NCBI RefSeq assembly: GCF_008764295.1
Contig: NZ_VTQX01000003.1
Location: 99,447 to 163,446 of the forward strand
From: Bacillus methanolicus
GTDB lineage: Bacteria > Bacillota > Bacilli > Bacillales > Cytobacillaceae
Direction: 5' to 3'
DNA: 64,000 nt
A program made the translations under genes and the position numbers. Under the pieces are notes generated by a model. That model saw nothing but the letters and a program-made list of their open reading frames with translations. It had not been told where the DNA came from and did no database searches. Position 1 is the stretch's first letter, and each line of letters opens with the position of its first letter. Of this stretch, positions 45,158 to 53,688 are shown piece after piece.

Positions 45158-45850
45158 TCATTTCTTTTCATGAATACATAGTGACCTCAAGTCCCCTTTT
45201 CTTCGTGGACAACGCGGGTCTTTACAAATATTGCAAACCTCCGACTCTTCCTTTATATTAATTTCGCTGAAATCTTCCTCTAGATTCTCCATTACATGTA
45301 AATCATTATCCTCTGTCTCGTTTTCATCGGCGCCTGTTTTTACTATAGGTTCCTCTTCATTTAAAGGAGAAATGGATACAAGCTTGACATTAGCATTCGC
45401 ATTTGAACTTGAATTTTCATCTTTGATCATTTTCTCCTCGTGAGCGTTATTAGTTTTTACTTCATCTAACACATCCATTTTTGACGTGTCCGTTTCGTGT
45501 GCTCCTCCTTCCGCCTGCTCAACATCGTTTTGCTGTTCCCCAATCATGTTGGGCTTTCCTAGACCAACCGTCTCATTCGAATAAACCATTTTTTCCACAC
45601 CACTAGCTACTCGTGGAATGATTTGTTTACTAAAAACACGCCCGACTTTCTCTGCGGCAATCACTCCTGCTTCAACTGCCGCTTTTACCGATCCAACATC
45701 GCCTTCAATTTTAACCGTTACCATTCCACCACCCTTAGTTAGTTCATACCCAATTAATGAGACGTTGGCTGATTTAACCGCTACATCAGCAGCTTCAACT
45801 GCTGCTGCTAAACCCACTGTTTCTATCAATCCTAATGCACGCATGACCAT
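45158..45850 (-). CDS. pduK: Shell protein PduK with Cys-rich C-terminal extension
   Basis: A 230-residue protein. Residues 1-95 are a BMC domain with [19 protein letters not shown] and a pore loop [10 protein letters not shown] long acidic linker (about 110-205) follows, and then a short Cys motif, [20 protein letters not shown], with four cysteines that could bind an iron-sulfur cluster or zinc, as in other PduK proteins. The linker is likely disordered. ATG 45850 or 45844 may be used. Confidence 0.9.
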   Translation of the reverse strand: MVMRALGLIETVGLAAAVEAADVAVKSANVSLIGYELTKGGGMVTVKIEGDVGSVKAAVEAGVIAAEKVGRVFSKQIIPRVASGVEKMVYSNETVGLGKPNMIGEQQNDVEQAEGGAHETDTSKMDVLDEVKTNNAHEEKMIKDENSSSNANANVKLVSISPLNEEEPIVKTGADENETEDNDLHVMENLEEDFSEINIKEESEVCNICKDPRCPRRKGDLRSLCIHEKK

Positions 45851-45869
45851 AGAAAAGGTACACCTCCCT

Positions 45870-46340
45870 TTACTTGCTTTCCTGCAATCTTCTCACCACT
45901 ATCGCTACTATCCTGGCAATATCTTCTTTCGTTAATGCCTCTCCCAAAAACTCAACATGTTCTAAATCCGTTTCCTGTTCGCCATCAAAAGATTTAAATG
46001 GGATTCCCTTTACAAGTCTTGCAGCGTTCGCACCTAAAACTCTTAGTTTATAAGGATCTCTAAGATTGACCTCAAATAGGGGTTGGTTTTTATCAAGCTT
46101 CGTATAATGCAGGAGGACCTGCCCGTTTTGATCAATTCCAACGCCAACTCCTAAAGTGGAATCTAGAGCAGCTTGATAGCTAAGTTGCAAAGTTGACTGC
46201 TGCTTACTTTCTTTTACAAATGTGGGGATACCTTCTTCTTCAATACCATGTAGCAGCGTACGAAAAAGGGAAGGATCACTCAGCTCTACATGATAATAAA
46301 CATGGATCGCTTGAATCTCATTTCCATCGTTTATTTTCAC
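45870..46340 (-). CDS. pduH: Diol dehydratase reactivase small subunit PduH, with C-terminal extension
   Basis: A 156-residue subunit that with PduG exchanges damaged cobalamin from diol dehydratase. The core has IHVYYHVELSDPSLFRTLLH, GVGVGIDQNGQVLLHY and LRVLGANAARLVKGIPF. The usual family length is near 116-120, and the extra C-terminal part ends in TKEDIARIVAIVVRRLQES, a helix like the encapsulation peptides at the N-termini of other cargo proteins here. Its start overlaps the pduG stop by four bases. Confidence 0.88.
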   Translation of the reverse strand: MKINDGNEIQAIHVYYHVELSDPSLFRTLLHGIEEEGIPTFVKESKQQSTLQLSYQAALDSTLGVGVGIDQNGQVLLHYTKLDKNQPLFEVNLRDPYKLRVLGANAARLVKGIPFKSFDGEQETDLEHVEFLGEALTKEDIARIVAIVVRRLQESK

Positions 46341-48163
46341 TGAATCCTCCCCCCTTGACCAAGAGCCAATATTAAACCAGTTGCTACAGCGTTTCTTGGT
46401 CCTTCTGTGCCTCGAATATTCCCTCTTCCAGCCACAACGCTGTATTGAGAAAGTGCATCTGTCACTAACTGAGGTACCTCGAAATCAAGAGCTGATCCTC
46501 CTACTAAAACAACAAATTCCATGTCACGAATATTTCCTGTTGGTGAGACCATTGTCAACGCCCGCAATGCATTTGTAACAAAAACCTTTTCTTTTGCTCC
46601 ACGTCTCACCATTTTTATTTTCTCTACGGATAGTTGTCCTGGAACAGGAATCATACTTCCTTCCTTCAAAATAACAACTCTTGCAAATACATGGGGCTCT
46701 AACGGATTCTCAAAAAATTGTACGGTTCCATCTTCATGACGAATATGGAATAAGCTTTCAACCTTAGCAAGGGGGTATTTTTTTATATCCTCAGCCAATC
46801 CAATGTCATCTAACCCTAATTCAGAATTGATTAGCATCGTGACCATATCCCCGGCACCCGCTAAATGTACGGATGTTGTTTTTCCTGCTTTCGTCATGAT
46901 TGATGCATCAGTTGACCCTGCTCCCATATCAACAATGGCAATAGGAACCTTCGTTCCAGGAGTAGAAAGAGCGCCTCTTATGGCCATGTCTGCTTCAACA
47001 CCACCAACTTCAACTTCTACATTGATTTGAGCGCGCAATTCATTCGCTATCATTTGCATTTGCAGCTTGTCTGCCTTGACCATTGCTGCAATTCCAACGG
47101 CATTTTCCATGGAAAATTCTTCTGCTAAGCCACCTTTAACCTTTTGTGGAATAAATGTATTAACGGCTAATAAATCTTGAATTTTTATATCATCTGGATG
47201 CTGCTTCGTTAGCTCAGACATTACTTGTCTTACCCGTTCAAGCATCCCTCCAGCATTGGTCCCAGCTTCTCCTTTTATATCTTCAATCGGCGTGGCAGCA
47301 GTTAATACTTCCATCATTTTTTCCGCACCTTCATCGACATCAACCGTTAAATTCCGTTTCCCATAAACGGTAATTTTTCCAGCCGGAATGCTCCTCGCTT
47401 GCACGTCACCCTTAGGTGTCTTAATGACAACAGCGGAACGGTTACCGATCAAGGCTCTAGCAATTGGAACAATCATTTTCGTTTCTTCACTTGATAAATC
47501 AAAAACAGTTGCGATCCCATACGGATTAGCAAGGACTTCTACTACGCCACCGGGAGAAGCCACCTCAATAGCTGCTTTCATTCCAAGCGGAACTTTCTCA
47601 ATCAGACTGACTTCATCAATAATAGGCATTTTTTTGCCAATCCTGTTGCTAATAAGAACACCGTCGTCCTTCTGTGCTACAGCTCCGGTTATGTTAATCC
47701 CTTTATTTAAAGCAGCATTAATAAACCGAGCTGCATCTTCAAAATCAACTTTCTTTCCGATTAATACGATGTAATCATCTTCCTTATTGGCATTGTCCAA
47801 ATCGATAATATCGATGGTTTTCCCGATGCCCAAGCCCAATCCCCCTGGAGTAGAGGGGTTGTGGCCGATCATTGTTGACTCTGTAATAATCGTCTCCGTG
47901 ATCGTTTCCATCGCCACATCCCCAATGACAGGGGCTGCCTCATTAATGCGAACTAAGTCTAAATCCTCTACCCTTCGATTAATTTTCCCAAGAGCTTGTT
48001 TAATGGCGGCAAGAACACCATGGATATTTTGTCGCGTTCCTTTAATTCCTGTTGTTCGTACAAAATCGCTCGCCAAAAAAGTAACATCTTTATCCTCTGT
48101 TACGGTAGCGATGGCAACTTCTGTTGTGGCATTTCCGATATCCACTCCTGCAACCAATTTCAT
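46337..48163 (-). CDS. pduG: Diol dehydratase reactivase large subunit PduG
   Basis: A 608-residue actin/Hsp70-like ATPase. It starts MKLVAGVDIGNATTEVAIAT, contains the family's TKVPIAIVDMGAGSTDASIM phosphate motif and FVVLVGGSALDFEVPQL, and ends with ATGLILALGQGGRIQ. It drives ATP-dependent release of inactive cobalamin from PduCDE. Length matches Salmonella PduG. ATG 48163. Confidence 0.96.
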   Translation of the reverse strand: MKLVAGVDIGNATTEVAIATVTEDKDVTFLASDFVRTTGIKGTRQNIHGVLAAIKQALGKINRRVEDLDLVRINEAAPVIGDVAMETITETIITESTMIGHNPSTPGGLGLGIGKTIDIIDLDNANKEDDYIVLIGKKVDFEDAARFINAALNKGINITGAVAQKDDGVLISNRIGKKMPIIDEVSLIEKVPLGMKAAIEVASPGGVVEVLANPYGIATVFDLSSEETKMIVPIARALIGNRSAVVIKTPKGDVQARSIPAGKITVYGKRNLTVDVDEGAEKMMEVLTAATPIEDIKGEAGTNAGGMLERVRQVMSELTKQHPDDIKIQDLLAVNTFIPQKVKGGLAEEFSMENAVGIAAMVKADKLQMQMIANELRAQINVEVEVGGVEADMAIRGALSTPGTKVPIAIVDMGAGSTDASIMTKAGKTTSVHLAGAGDMVTMLINSELGLDDIGLAEDIKKYPLAKVESLFHIRHEDGTVQFFENPLEPHVFARVVILKEGSMIPVPGQLSVEKIKMVRRGAKEKVFVTNALRALTMVSPTGNIRDMEFVVLVGGSALDFEVPQLVTDALSQYSVVAGRGNIRGTEGPRNAVATGLILALGQGGRIQ

Positions 48164-48195
48164 CGATTCTACCTCCCGGAATCTAACGCAAGATG

Positions 48196-48714
48196 CTAGT
48201 CTTTTTTCAATCGATCTCGTTTTTCATAAACTTCAGCCGCTTCTCGAACTAGCTTCGCGTTCATTTTTGCATTAAATTTTCCTTCTAGTTCCTCTGCAAT
48301 TGCGAGTAATTCTTCTTTTGTAGAACGGTATGGTCTTAATGCATTATATATTTCAAGGATTCGATCGTCTGGAACCGCAATTAGTTCAGCAGCCCTACGG
48401 AAATTTTGTGCTAATGGTTTTCTTCCCATTGACTCTGCTACTTGGGCCTGTAATTCTAATGTTTCGGGAGCAATTCGGACATCCTCTGGCGTTACACTTC
48501 CATCGATTACACCTTGGAGTGTAATTTGATCCAAATCTTTATTCGTTGGAGTTTTAATAAGTTCAGGTCGTTTTTCCCCTAAAGGATAATCTTTTTGCGC
48601 ATCAACCTTGACTATCTTGCTATCAGCTTTTCCTGCCTTCTCCGGAACCGTACCCATAGAAGACATAACCTCTTTCACGATCTGCTCAATAAGTTGTTGA
48701 TTCATACTGCTCAC
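48196..48714 (-). CDS. pduE: Propanediol dehydratase small subunit PduE
   Basis: A 172-residue gamma subunit of coenzyme-B12 diol dehydratase. The N-terminal NQQLIEQIVKEVMSSMG helix is a targeting-type peptide. The core has DYPLGEKRPELIKTPTNKDL and VAESMGRKPLAQNFRRAAEL. Length equals that of PduE in Salmonella and Listeria within a residue or two. It lies seven bases after pduD. Confidence 0.95.
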   Translation of the reverse strand: MSSMNQQLIEQIVKEVMSSMGTVPEKAGKADSKIVKVDAQKDYPLGEKRPELIKTPTNKDLDQITLQGVIDGSVTPEDVRIAPETLELQAQVAESMGRKPLAQNFRRAAELIAVPDDRILEIYNALRPYRSTKEELLAIAEELEGKFNAKMNAKLVREAAEVYEKRDRLKKD

Positions 48715-48721
48715 CTCCGTA

Positions 48722-49399
48722 TTAGTTAAATTTCACTTGCAAAGCAGTTGGTTTTTTACTTCGATCAACATGTTCCGTTTCTTTAATATGAAGCAATGCA
48801 GCGATGGCCTGATACTTCGGACGTGCCATTTGGTCATTTTTTGTCGGCACAGGGTTTGGTGATTCCCCTTTTGCATATTTCGCTGCATTTTTTCCAATGG
48901 CTCGATATGTTTCTGGATCTAGTAGCGGTGCTTGCGGGAACAATTCTAAATTCGATAAAGGCGGCAGATCCTTTTGATGTATAACAGTTGTACCTTTGGA
49001 TTGAATTCCAATTCCAATTCCTGAACCACTGAATTTCGCTGCTTGGTGAGCGACAAACCCAACATCTGATGTGTGAAAGACACGAATCAAACGAGCTGAT
49101 ATCCCTTCTTCTTCAATTCCAGCGATGATTTCTCTCAACACTTCAGTATGTGGAAGCCCCACTATCGTCTTTGTTTGATGGACACCGAATGCTGCAGCAA
49201 CCGCAATCACGACTTCATCCTTTCTCGTTCCAATCACTGCAGAACCACTTTCCGTGATTTCTAGTCCTTTCGCGTTGGAAGGAATCACTGCTTGTCTAGT
49301 AGTTTGCGTAACTGGTGTTGCTTCTGTCTTTTCCTTCATATTGAAGTCTTTTAAAACCTCTTCTATCACTTCTCTAATTAGCTTCTCATTAATAGTCAT
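48722..49399 (-). CDS. pduD: Propanediol dehydratase medium subunit PduD
   Basis: A 225-residue beta subunit. The N-terminal [16 protein letters not shown] helix is the known encapsulation signal for the enzyme, joined by a Thr/Glu-rich linker. The core starts [20 protein letters not shown] and includes [20 protein letters not shown], part of the cobalamin-binding interface. Length agrees with the family. ATG 49399. Confidence 0.96.
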   Translation of the reverse strand: MTINEKLIREVIEEVLKDFNMKEKTEATPVTQTTRQAVIPSNAKGLEITESGSAVIGTRKDEVVIAVAAAFGVHQTKTIVGLPHTEVLREIIAGIEEEGISARLIRVFHTSDVGFVAHQAAKFSGSGIGIGIQSKGTTVIHQKDLPPLSNLELFPQAPLLDPETYRAIGKNAAKYAKGESPNPVPTKNDQMARPKYQAIAALLHIKETEHVDRSKKPTALQVKFN

Positions 49400-49421
49400 T
49401 CACATAACACCCCTTTCGGTT

Positions 49422-51086
49422 TTAATTCACATCTTCTGGACGAATCGCACGAGGAATTGCTTTAATTTCTTCCCATCTAGCGTCACTCATGCGGTAGCCT
49501 GTTCCAGGACCTTGATAATCATTTAAATCATTGACAGCGCTGACAATCTTCCAATCTTTATCAATAATCGCTGATGTGTGTAAATAATCACCTGAAACAC
49601 GTTGTTTTAACATATTTAGGACGCTCTGTGCTACATCATCAAATCCGCCCTTACTTAATGCTTTAACAATGTCAATTCCAGTAATTCCACGCTTCATCAT
49701 GTCATCTGCCGCTCTTAAATCTTCTACTACATTGCGATCAGGCATATCATTACTTCCGTGTGCATATGTAGCAGCTTCCACTTCTTCGTCTGTGATGGCA
49801 GGCAATCCTAAGCCCTCAAAAACGACTTGAATAGCTCTAGCTGCTTTATTTCTAATCGCCACTACTTCCTCCTCAGAAACTGGACGCAATCCTCCGTCTA
49901 CTTTTAAATCACGCTGCAGCACGTTATAATCATCAAAATCTTCAGCATCAAAATTTGAACCAGCAAACATATTGTCATAGTTTGGCGTAGCACTGTATCC
50001 TGAAAAAATAAAATCAGTACCTGGAAGCATTTGCATTAAAGTTCTGGCGGTTCTTCTAATATCAGAATGGGAGAAGGTTTGGTCATTACCTGAGGCAACC
50101 TCCATATCCATCATGGTCGTGAATAAATTCTCAGCTAAAACAGCACGAATTCCAGATGGTACTCCACCAGGGACACCGATACAACTAATTGAGCCATTTT
50201 GCAGCCCTTGTGATCCGGCACCTTTCGTTACAAAAATACAGCGTGCTTCAAGATATAACATTGATTTCCCTTCAGCATAGCCCATTTGCACCTCAGAGCC
50301 AGTACCTGAAGTGAAGCGCATTTTCAAACCACGTGAAGCGTATGCGGATGCGAGAAATGCTTTAGAAAAAGGAGTATCATCGCCATCGACGAAAACAGGC
50401 TCTGTTCCATATACAGAAACCGTTTCTGCATAACAGGTAAGTCCCCGCATTCCCATTTCTAACTCTGTCGCTTCTTCAACAGAACATTGCGTTAAAATTC
50501 CTCCACGTCCAGTTTGGGCTCCGACTAAAAGACCAAGGGCATTGAAAGGAGCATAACGGACGATTCCTACGGTTGTTTCTTGTTCATCGAAGCCACGTAA
50601 TGCTGCTTCAGCAGCGTCCGCTGCTATTTGAACTGGATTATCCTTCAAGTTTGTAACATGACATTGGTTAGAAGGAGTTTTTCTAGCTCTCATTTTTTGC
50701 AAAGCCATCATTAATTCGACAACGTTCATATCTTTGACAACATCGCAAAGCTTAGCTGGAGTCATCGCCGTGCTAAGAGGAATGATCTTCTCCCTCGGCA
50801 CATTAATATCGACTAGCATTCTGGCAAACTCGTTCGAATCGATCGACATCGCTTCTTCAGCTTTTTCTAAATTAATCGCATAATCTGCGATGAACGTATC
50901 AATAAAGTCAAATTCCTCTCGCTTTTTGCCATCTAATTCCACAACGATGCCACGCTCAATTTTTATACTTGGCTTCGGGTCATTTGGACCACTCATCGCC
51001 ACAAGTCCCACTTCAGGCCATTCAGCGACAAAACCATCCTGGTTGACCGGACGCTCAGACAACACTTGAAAACGTTTGGATTTCAT
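49422..51086 (-). CDS. pduC: Propanediol dehydratase large subunit PduC
   Basis: A 554-residue TIM-barrel subunit of adenosylcobalamin-dependent diol dehydratase, which removes water from 1,2-propanediol to give propionaldehyde. It starts KSKRFQVLSERPVNQDGF, and includes GTGSEVQMGYAEGKSMLYLE and RTARTLMQMLPGTDF. Length is exactly that of other PduC proteins. Glycerol dehydratases are close relatives, so glycerol may also be a substrate; the company of pdu genes favours propanediol. ATG 51086. Confidence 0.96.
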   Translation of the reverse strand: MKSKRFQVLSERPVNQDGFVAEWPEVGLVAMSGPNDPKPSIKIERGIVVELDGKKREEFDFIDTFIADYAINLEKAEEAMSIDSNEFARMLVDINVPREKIIPLSTAMTPAKLCDVVKDMNVVELMMALQKMRARKTPSNQCHVTNLKDNPVQIAADAAEAALRGFDEQETTVGIVRYAPFNALGLLVGAQTGRGGILTQCSVEEATELEMGMRGLTCYAETVSVYGTEPVFVDGDDTPFSKAFLASAYASRGLKMRFTSGTGSEVQMGYAEGKSMLYLEARCIFVTKGAGSQGLQNGSISCIGVPGGVPSGIRAVLAENLFTTMMDMEVASGNDQTFSHSDIRRTARTLMQMLPGTDFIFSGYSATPNYDNMFAGSNFDAEDFDDYNVLQRDLKVDGGLRPVSEEEVVAIRNKAARAIQVVFEGLGLPAITDEEVEAATYAHGSNDMPDRNVVEDLRAADDMMKRGITGIDIVKALSKGGFDDVAQSVLNMLKQRVSGDYLHTSAIIDKDWKIVSAVNDLNDYQGPGTGYRMSDARWEEIKAIPRAIRPEDVN

Positions 51087-51103
51087 TGATTTCCCTCCTC
51101 AAG

Positions 51104-51886
51104 TTAGATGTAAGGAACTGTATCTGATACAGGTTCGCTTCCAAGAGTTCCTAATAATTTTTTTCCCACTTCCCGTGCTGCGATTAAAGCTTGCCTTACG
51201 GCACCTGAATCACCGCTAAATGTTAAAATCACTTCATTTGAAAAACTGGTTCCTTGAGCTGGTGAACTATAACCAATCACGTCAACATTAGCAGCTTTTA
51301 CGGCTGTATCAGCTAAAACAACACCGATTGCAGCCGGAGCTCCAACTAGTAAACCGAATGATTTTCCAACTTCAGCATTAAACGCTTTCTCACAAGCGTA
51401 ACTCGCCCGGGCTGTATATTGGAATTCAAGATGGCCCGCTTCATTGCCATAAACATCACCGAATGTACGCTCTAATTCCTTCAAGGCAACTTCTACAGCA
51501 CGTCGAGCATCAGCCACATCCTCAGCACCGAATATAATCAGCGAGCCGTGGCCTGCTCCTCCTTTTGTGTCACGCGCAAGTTCAACCGTCAATACTTCTG
51601 TATTGGTCGCTTTCACAGCTTCATCGGCTGCCATAATTTGTGGACCTGCACCTGTACGAGCCCCTATAATCCCGATCGAACGATATTTTTTATCTAGCTT
51701 CATCGCTTCATGAACACTTGAATCAACATTGGCAATAACAAGTCCGATTGTGTCACCTCGTCCAACACCGACAAACTCTGTTAAACCACAGAAACTCTTT
51801 TCCTTTTTTATAGGCTCCGCTTCCTTTGGAGCATCTACCTTTTTCATAACTTCTTCCATGATTTTTTCAATCATTTGTTCCTTCAT
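51104..51886 (-). CDS. pduB: Trimeric shell protein PduB
   Basis: A 260-residue tandem-BMC shell protein. The N-terminal KEQMIEKIMEEVMKKV helix resembles the segment of PduB known to tie the shell to its enzyme core. Two permuted BMC domains follow, with CGLTEFVGVGRGDTIGLVIA and GLLVGAPAAIGVVLADTAVK. Second gene after pduA with 23 bases between. ATG 51886. Confidence 0.95.
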   Translation of the reverse strand: MKEQMIEKIMEEVMKKVDAPKEAEPIKKEKSFCGLTEFVGVGRGDTIGLVIANVDSSVHEAMKLDKKYRSIGIIGARTGAGPQIMAADEAVKATNTEVLTVELARDTKGGAGHGSLIIFGAEDVADARRAVEVALKELERTFGDVYGNEAGHLEFQYTARASYACEKAFNAEVGKSFGLLVGAPAAIGVVLADTAVKAANVDVIGYSSPAQGTSFSNEVILTFSGDSGAVRQALIAAREVGKKLLGTLGSEPVSDTVPYI

Positions 51887-51909
51887 TTATGAGCACCTCC
51901 AAAAAATTA

Positions 51910-52191
51910 TTATTGCTCTAATTTTGGTAAGATCCCTTCTACTTCTGCGTGTGGTCTTGGAATTACATGAATGGATACTACTTCTCCAACTTTTTCTGCA
52001 GCTGCCGCTCCAGCGTCTGTAGCCGCTTTCACGGCACCTACGTCACCGCGAACCATAACTGTGATTAGTCCTGAACCGATTTTTTGGTAACCGATTAGCG
52101 TAACATTAGCTGCTTTCACCATTGCATCCGCAGCTTCAATTGCACCGATTAACCCTTTAGTTTCTACCATTCCTAATGCTTCTTTAATCAT
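51910..52191 (-). CDS. pduA: Hexameric shell protein PduA
   Basis: A 93-residue single BMC-domain protein: [20 protein letters not shown], pore loop [18 protein letters not shown], and tail GILPKLEQ. It forms the facets of the shell with small pores through which diol enters. First gene of the pdu operon. ATG 52191 follows AGAGGAGGAACT. Confidence 0.95.
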   Translation of the reverse strand: MIKEALGMVETKGLIGAIEAADAMVKAANVTLIGYQKIGSGLITVMVRGDVGAVKAATDAGAAAAEKVGEVVSIHVIPRPHAEVEGILPKLEQ

Positions 52192-52329
52192 TCTAAGTTC
52201 CTCCTCTAAAAAGTGATTTGAGCAAACGTAGAAAAGGAGATTCCTTTGCTACTAATACCCTCCTAACGCCTTACAAGCTTTATAATAGGGCTTTTTTAAT
52301 GACCCTTCTCTGTACAATATTGGCTAGTA

Positions 52330-52389
52330 TAGATAAAGATTTGCCTTATTTGTGACAAGCAACCAATCTTTTTTTGTGCAGAAAAAGAT
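52330..52389 (-). promoter_or_regulatory. Candidate pdu operon promoter and upstream inverted repeat
   Basis: On the minus strand TTGTCA (52353-52358) and TATCTA (52330-52335) are 17 bases apart, about 140 bases upstream of pduA. Just upstream of the -35, ATCTTTTT (52366-52373) and AAAAAGAT (52382-52389) form an inverted repeat, a possible binding site for the AraC-type regulator. The whole gap 52192-52608 has no coding frame that I can support. Confidence 0.4.
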
Positions 52390-52564
52390 ATTTTTTTGCT
52401 CTTGAAGTGGAATTTTTTAACCATACTTTTCTTCAACTCCACTATGAAATAGCACTTTCACTTTTTGTAACTACTTTGAAAGCTTAGAAGAAACTGGGGT
52501 TGCTCTAACATTTGAATTGGTTTTAGAAGGGGTCCTAGTCATTGTCTTAATGGATGAAGACAAC

Positions 52565-52597
52565 AAAAAAACACCTGTCTATAACGATGACAGGTGT
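52565..52597 (-). terminator. Terminator between the regulator gene and the pdu operon
   Basis: On the minus strand ACACCTGTC and GACAGGTGT pair around nine bases and are followed by six T, just after the regulator stop. It separates the regulator transcript from the pdu promoter. Confidence 0.88.
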
Positions 52598-52608
52598 AAC
52601 TTTTTGGT

Positions 52609-53688
52609 TTATATAAACCATTTCCCATTTAAAATACTAGTATGTCTTTTTAACATATCAGATTGTGAACTAATTTCTGCTGCCTGCTTTCGATATTCTG
52701 ATGGCGTTAAGCCAACAACTTTTTTAAAAACCTTGCTAAAATAATTGGGTTCCTGAAAATTCAATTCCATCGCAATATGAATAACAGGTAAATCTGTTGA
52801 TTCTAAAAGTTCTTTCGCCTTATCCATCTTTCGTTTCGTTACATAATTAACAAAATTGATCTTTAACTCTTTCTTGAATAGTTTACTTAAATAATAGGGG
52901 CTTAAATGGACATGTTCCGCTGCTGCCTCGAGCGTGACCCCTTTTTGGTAATTCTTTTCAATATATTTAAGCACTGCTTGGATTACTCTTATTTCTTGAT
53001 CACTTTTCGAATCTCTAATCGTATCGAAAATGCTATCAATAAGGATTTTAAGCTTTTTATGGAAATCGCTAGTATTGACTTCATGAAAGGCAGTCCATTC
53101 TAGTTTATGTGAGAGGAAAATTCCTTTTTGCTGGCAGATCAAATCCAGCGTCTTAATGAGTGACTGAGTTGTTAAATGGATTTTATCATGATCTTTATCA
53201 TACTCCGAAAACAATTGTTCGGAAAGAATTTCTGCCATTCTAATGGAGTTATTATAATCTTCTTTGGCCACATAGCCGAGCAAACGTTCCATCGTTTGTT
53301 CCAAGTTTATTGTCTGGGCGTGTTCTTGTGATAAATACATATTAACAAGACGAAGAATGTCTGTTTGCCGATATGGCTTTAAAAGATACGAATCTGCTCC
53401 CATTTCTAATGCTTTGAATACAAAATCATATGAACCATAATCTGTTAATAAAATAATACGATTTTTGGGATTTCTCCGCTTCATATATTTTATTAAATAG
53501 ATAATATCCGCACCCGGTATTTTAATATCAAGAAAGGTCATATGAAGATGACTGTTTTCAAATAGCTCTTTCGCTGACTGTGCCGAATTGGCTGCTCCTA
53601 TTACTCTCGTATTTTCTATTTGTGCAAAAATTACCTTAAGTGCCTCAATAGCGATAATTTCATCATCAACTAATAAAATATTATACAT
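52609..53688 (-). CDS. AraC-type two-component response regulator of the pdu operon
   Basis: A 359-residue regulator. The receiver domain (about 1-120) has LLVDDE, the phospho-acceptor Asp in MTFLDIKIPGADII and a Lys in SYLLKPYRQTD. The C-terminal AraC domain (about 255-355) has two helix-turn-helix motifs, VTLEAAAEHVHLSPYYLSKL and LPVIHIAMELNFQEPNYFSK, and ends with VGLTPSEYRKQ. It starts at ATG 53688 after GGAGGGG and overlaps the kinase gene by eight bases. It probably switches on pduA onward. Confidence 0.9.
   Translation of the reverse strand: MYNILLVDDEIIAIEALKVIFAQIENTRVIGAANSAQSAKELFENSHLHMTFLDIKIPGADIIYLIKYMKRRNPKNRIILLTDYGSYDFVFKALEMGADSYLLKPYRQTDILRLVNMYLSQEHAQTINLEQTMERLLGYVAKEDYNNSIRMAEILSEQLFSEYDKDHDKIHLTTQSLIKTLDLICQQKGIFLSHKLEWTAFHEVNTSDFHKKLKILIDSIFDTIRDSKSDQEIRVIQAVLKYIEKNYQKGVTLEAAAEHVHLSPYYLSKLFKKELKINFVNYVTKRKMDKAKELLESTDLPVIHIAMELNFQEPNYFSKVFKKVVGLTPSEYRKQAAEISSQSDMLKRHTSILNGKWFI

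Noticed and set aside
47787..48275. A 162-residue plus-strand frame over pduG and pduE
   Set aside because: Antisense shadow of strongly conserved genes; no ribosome site.
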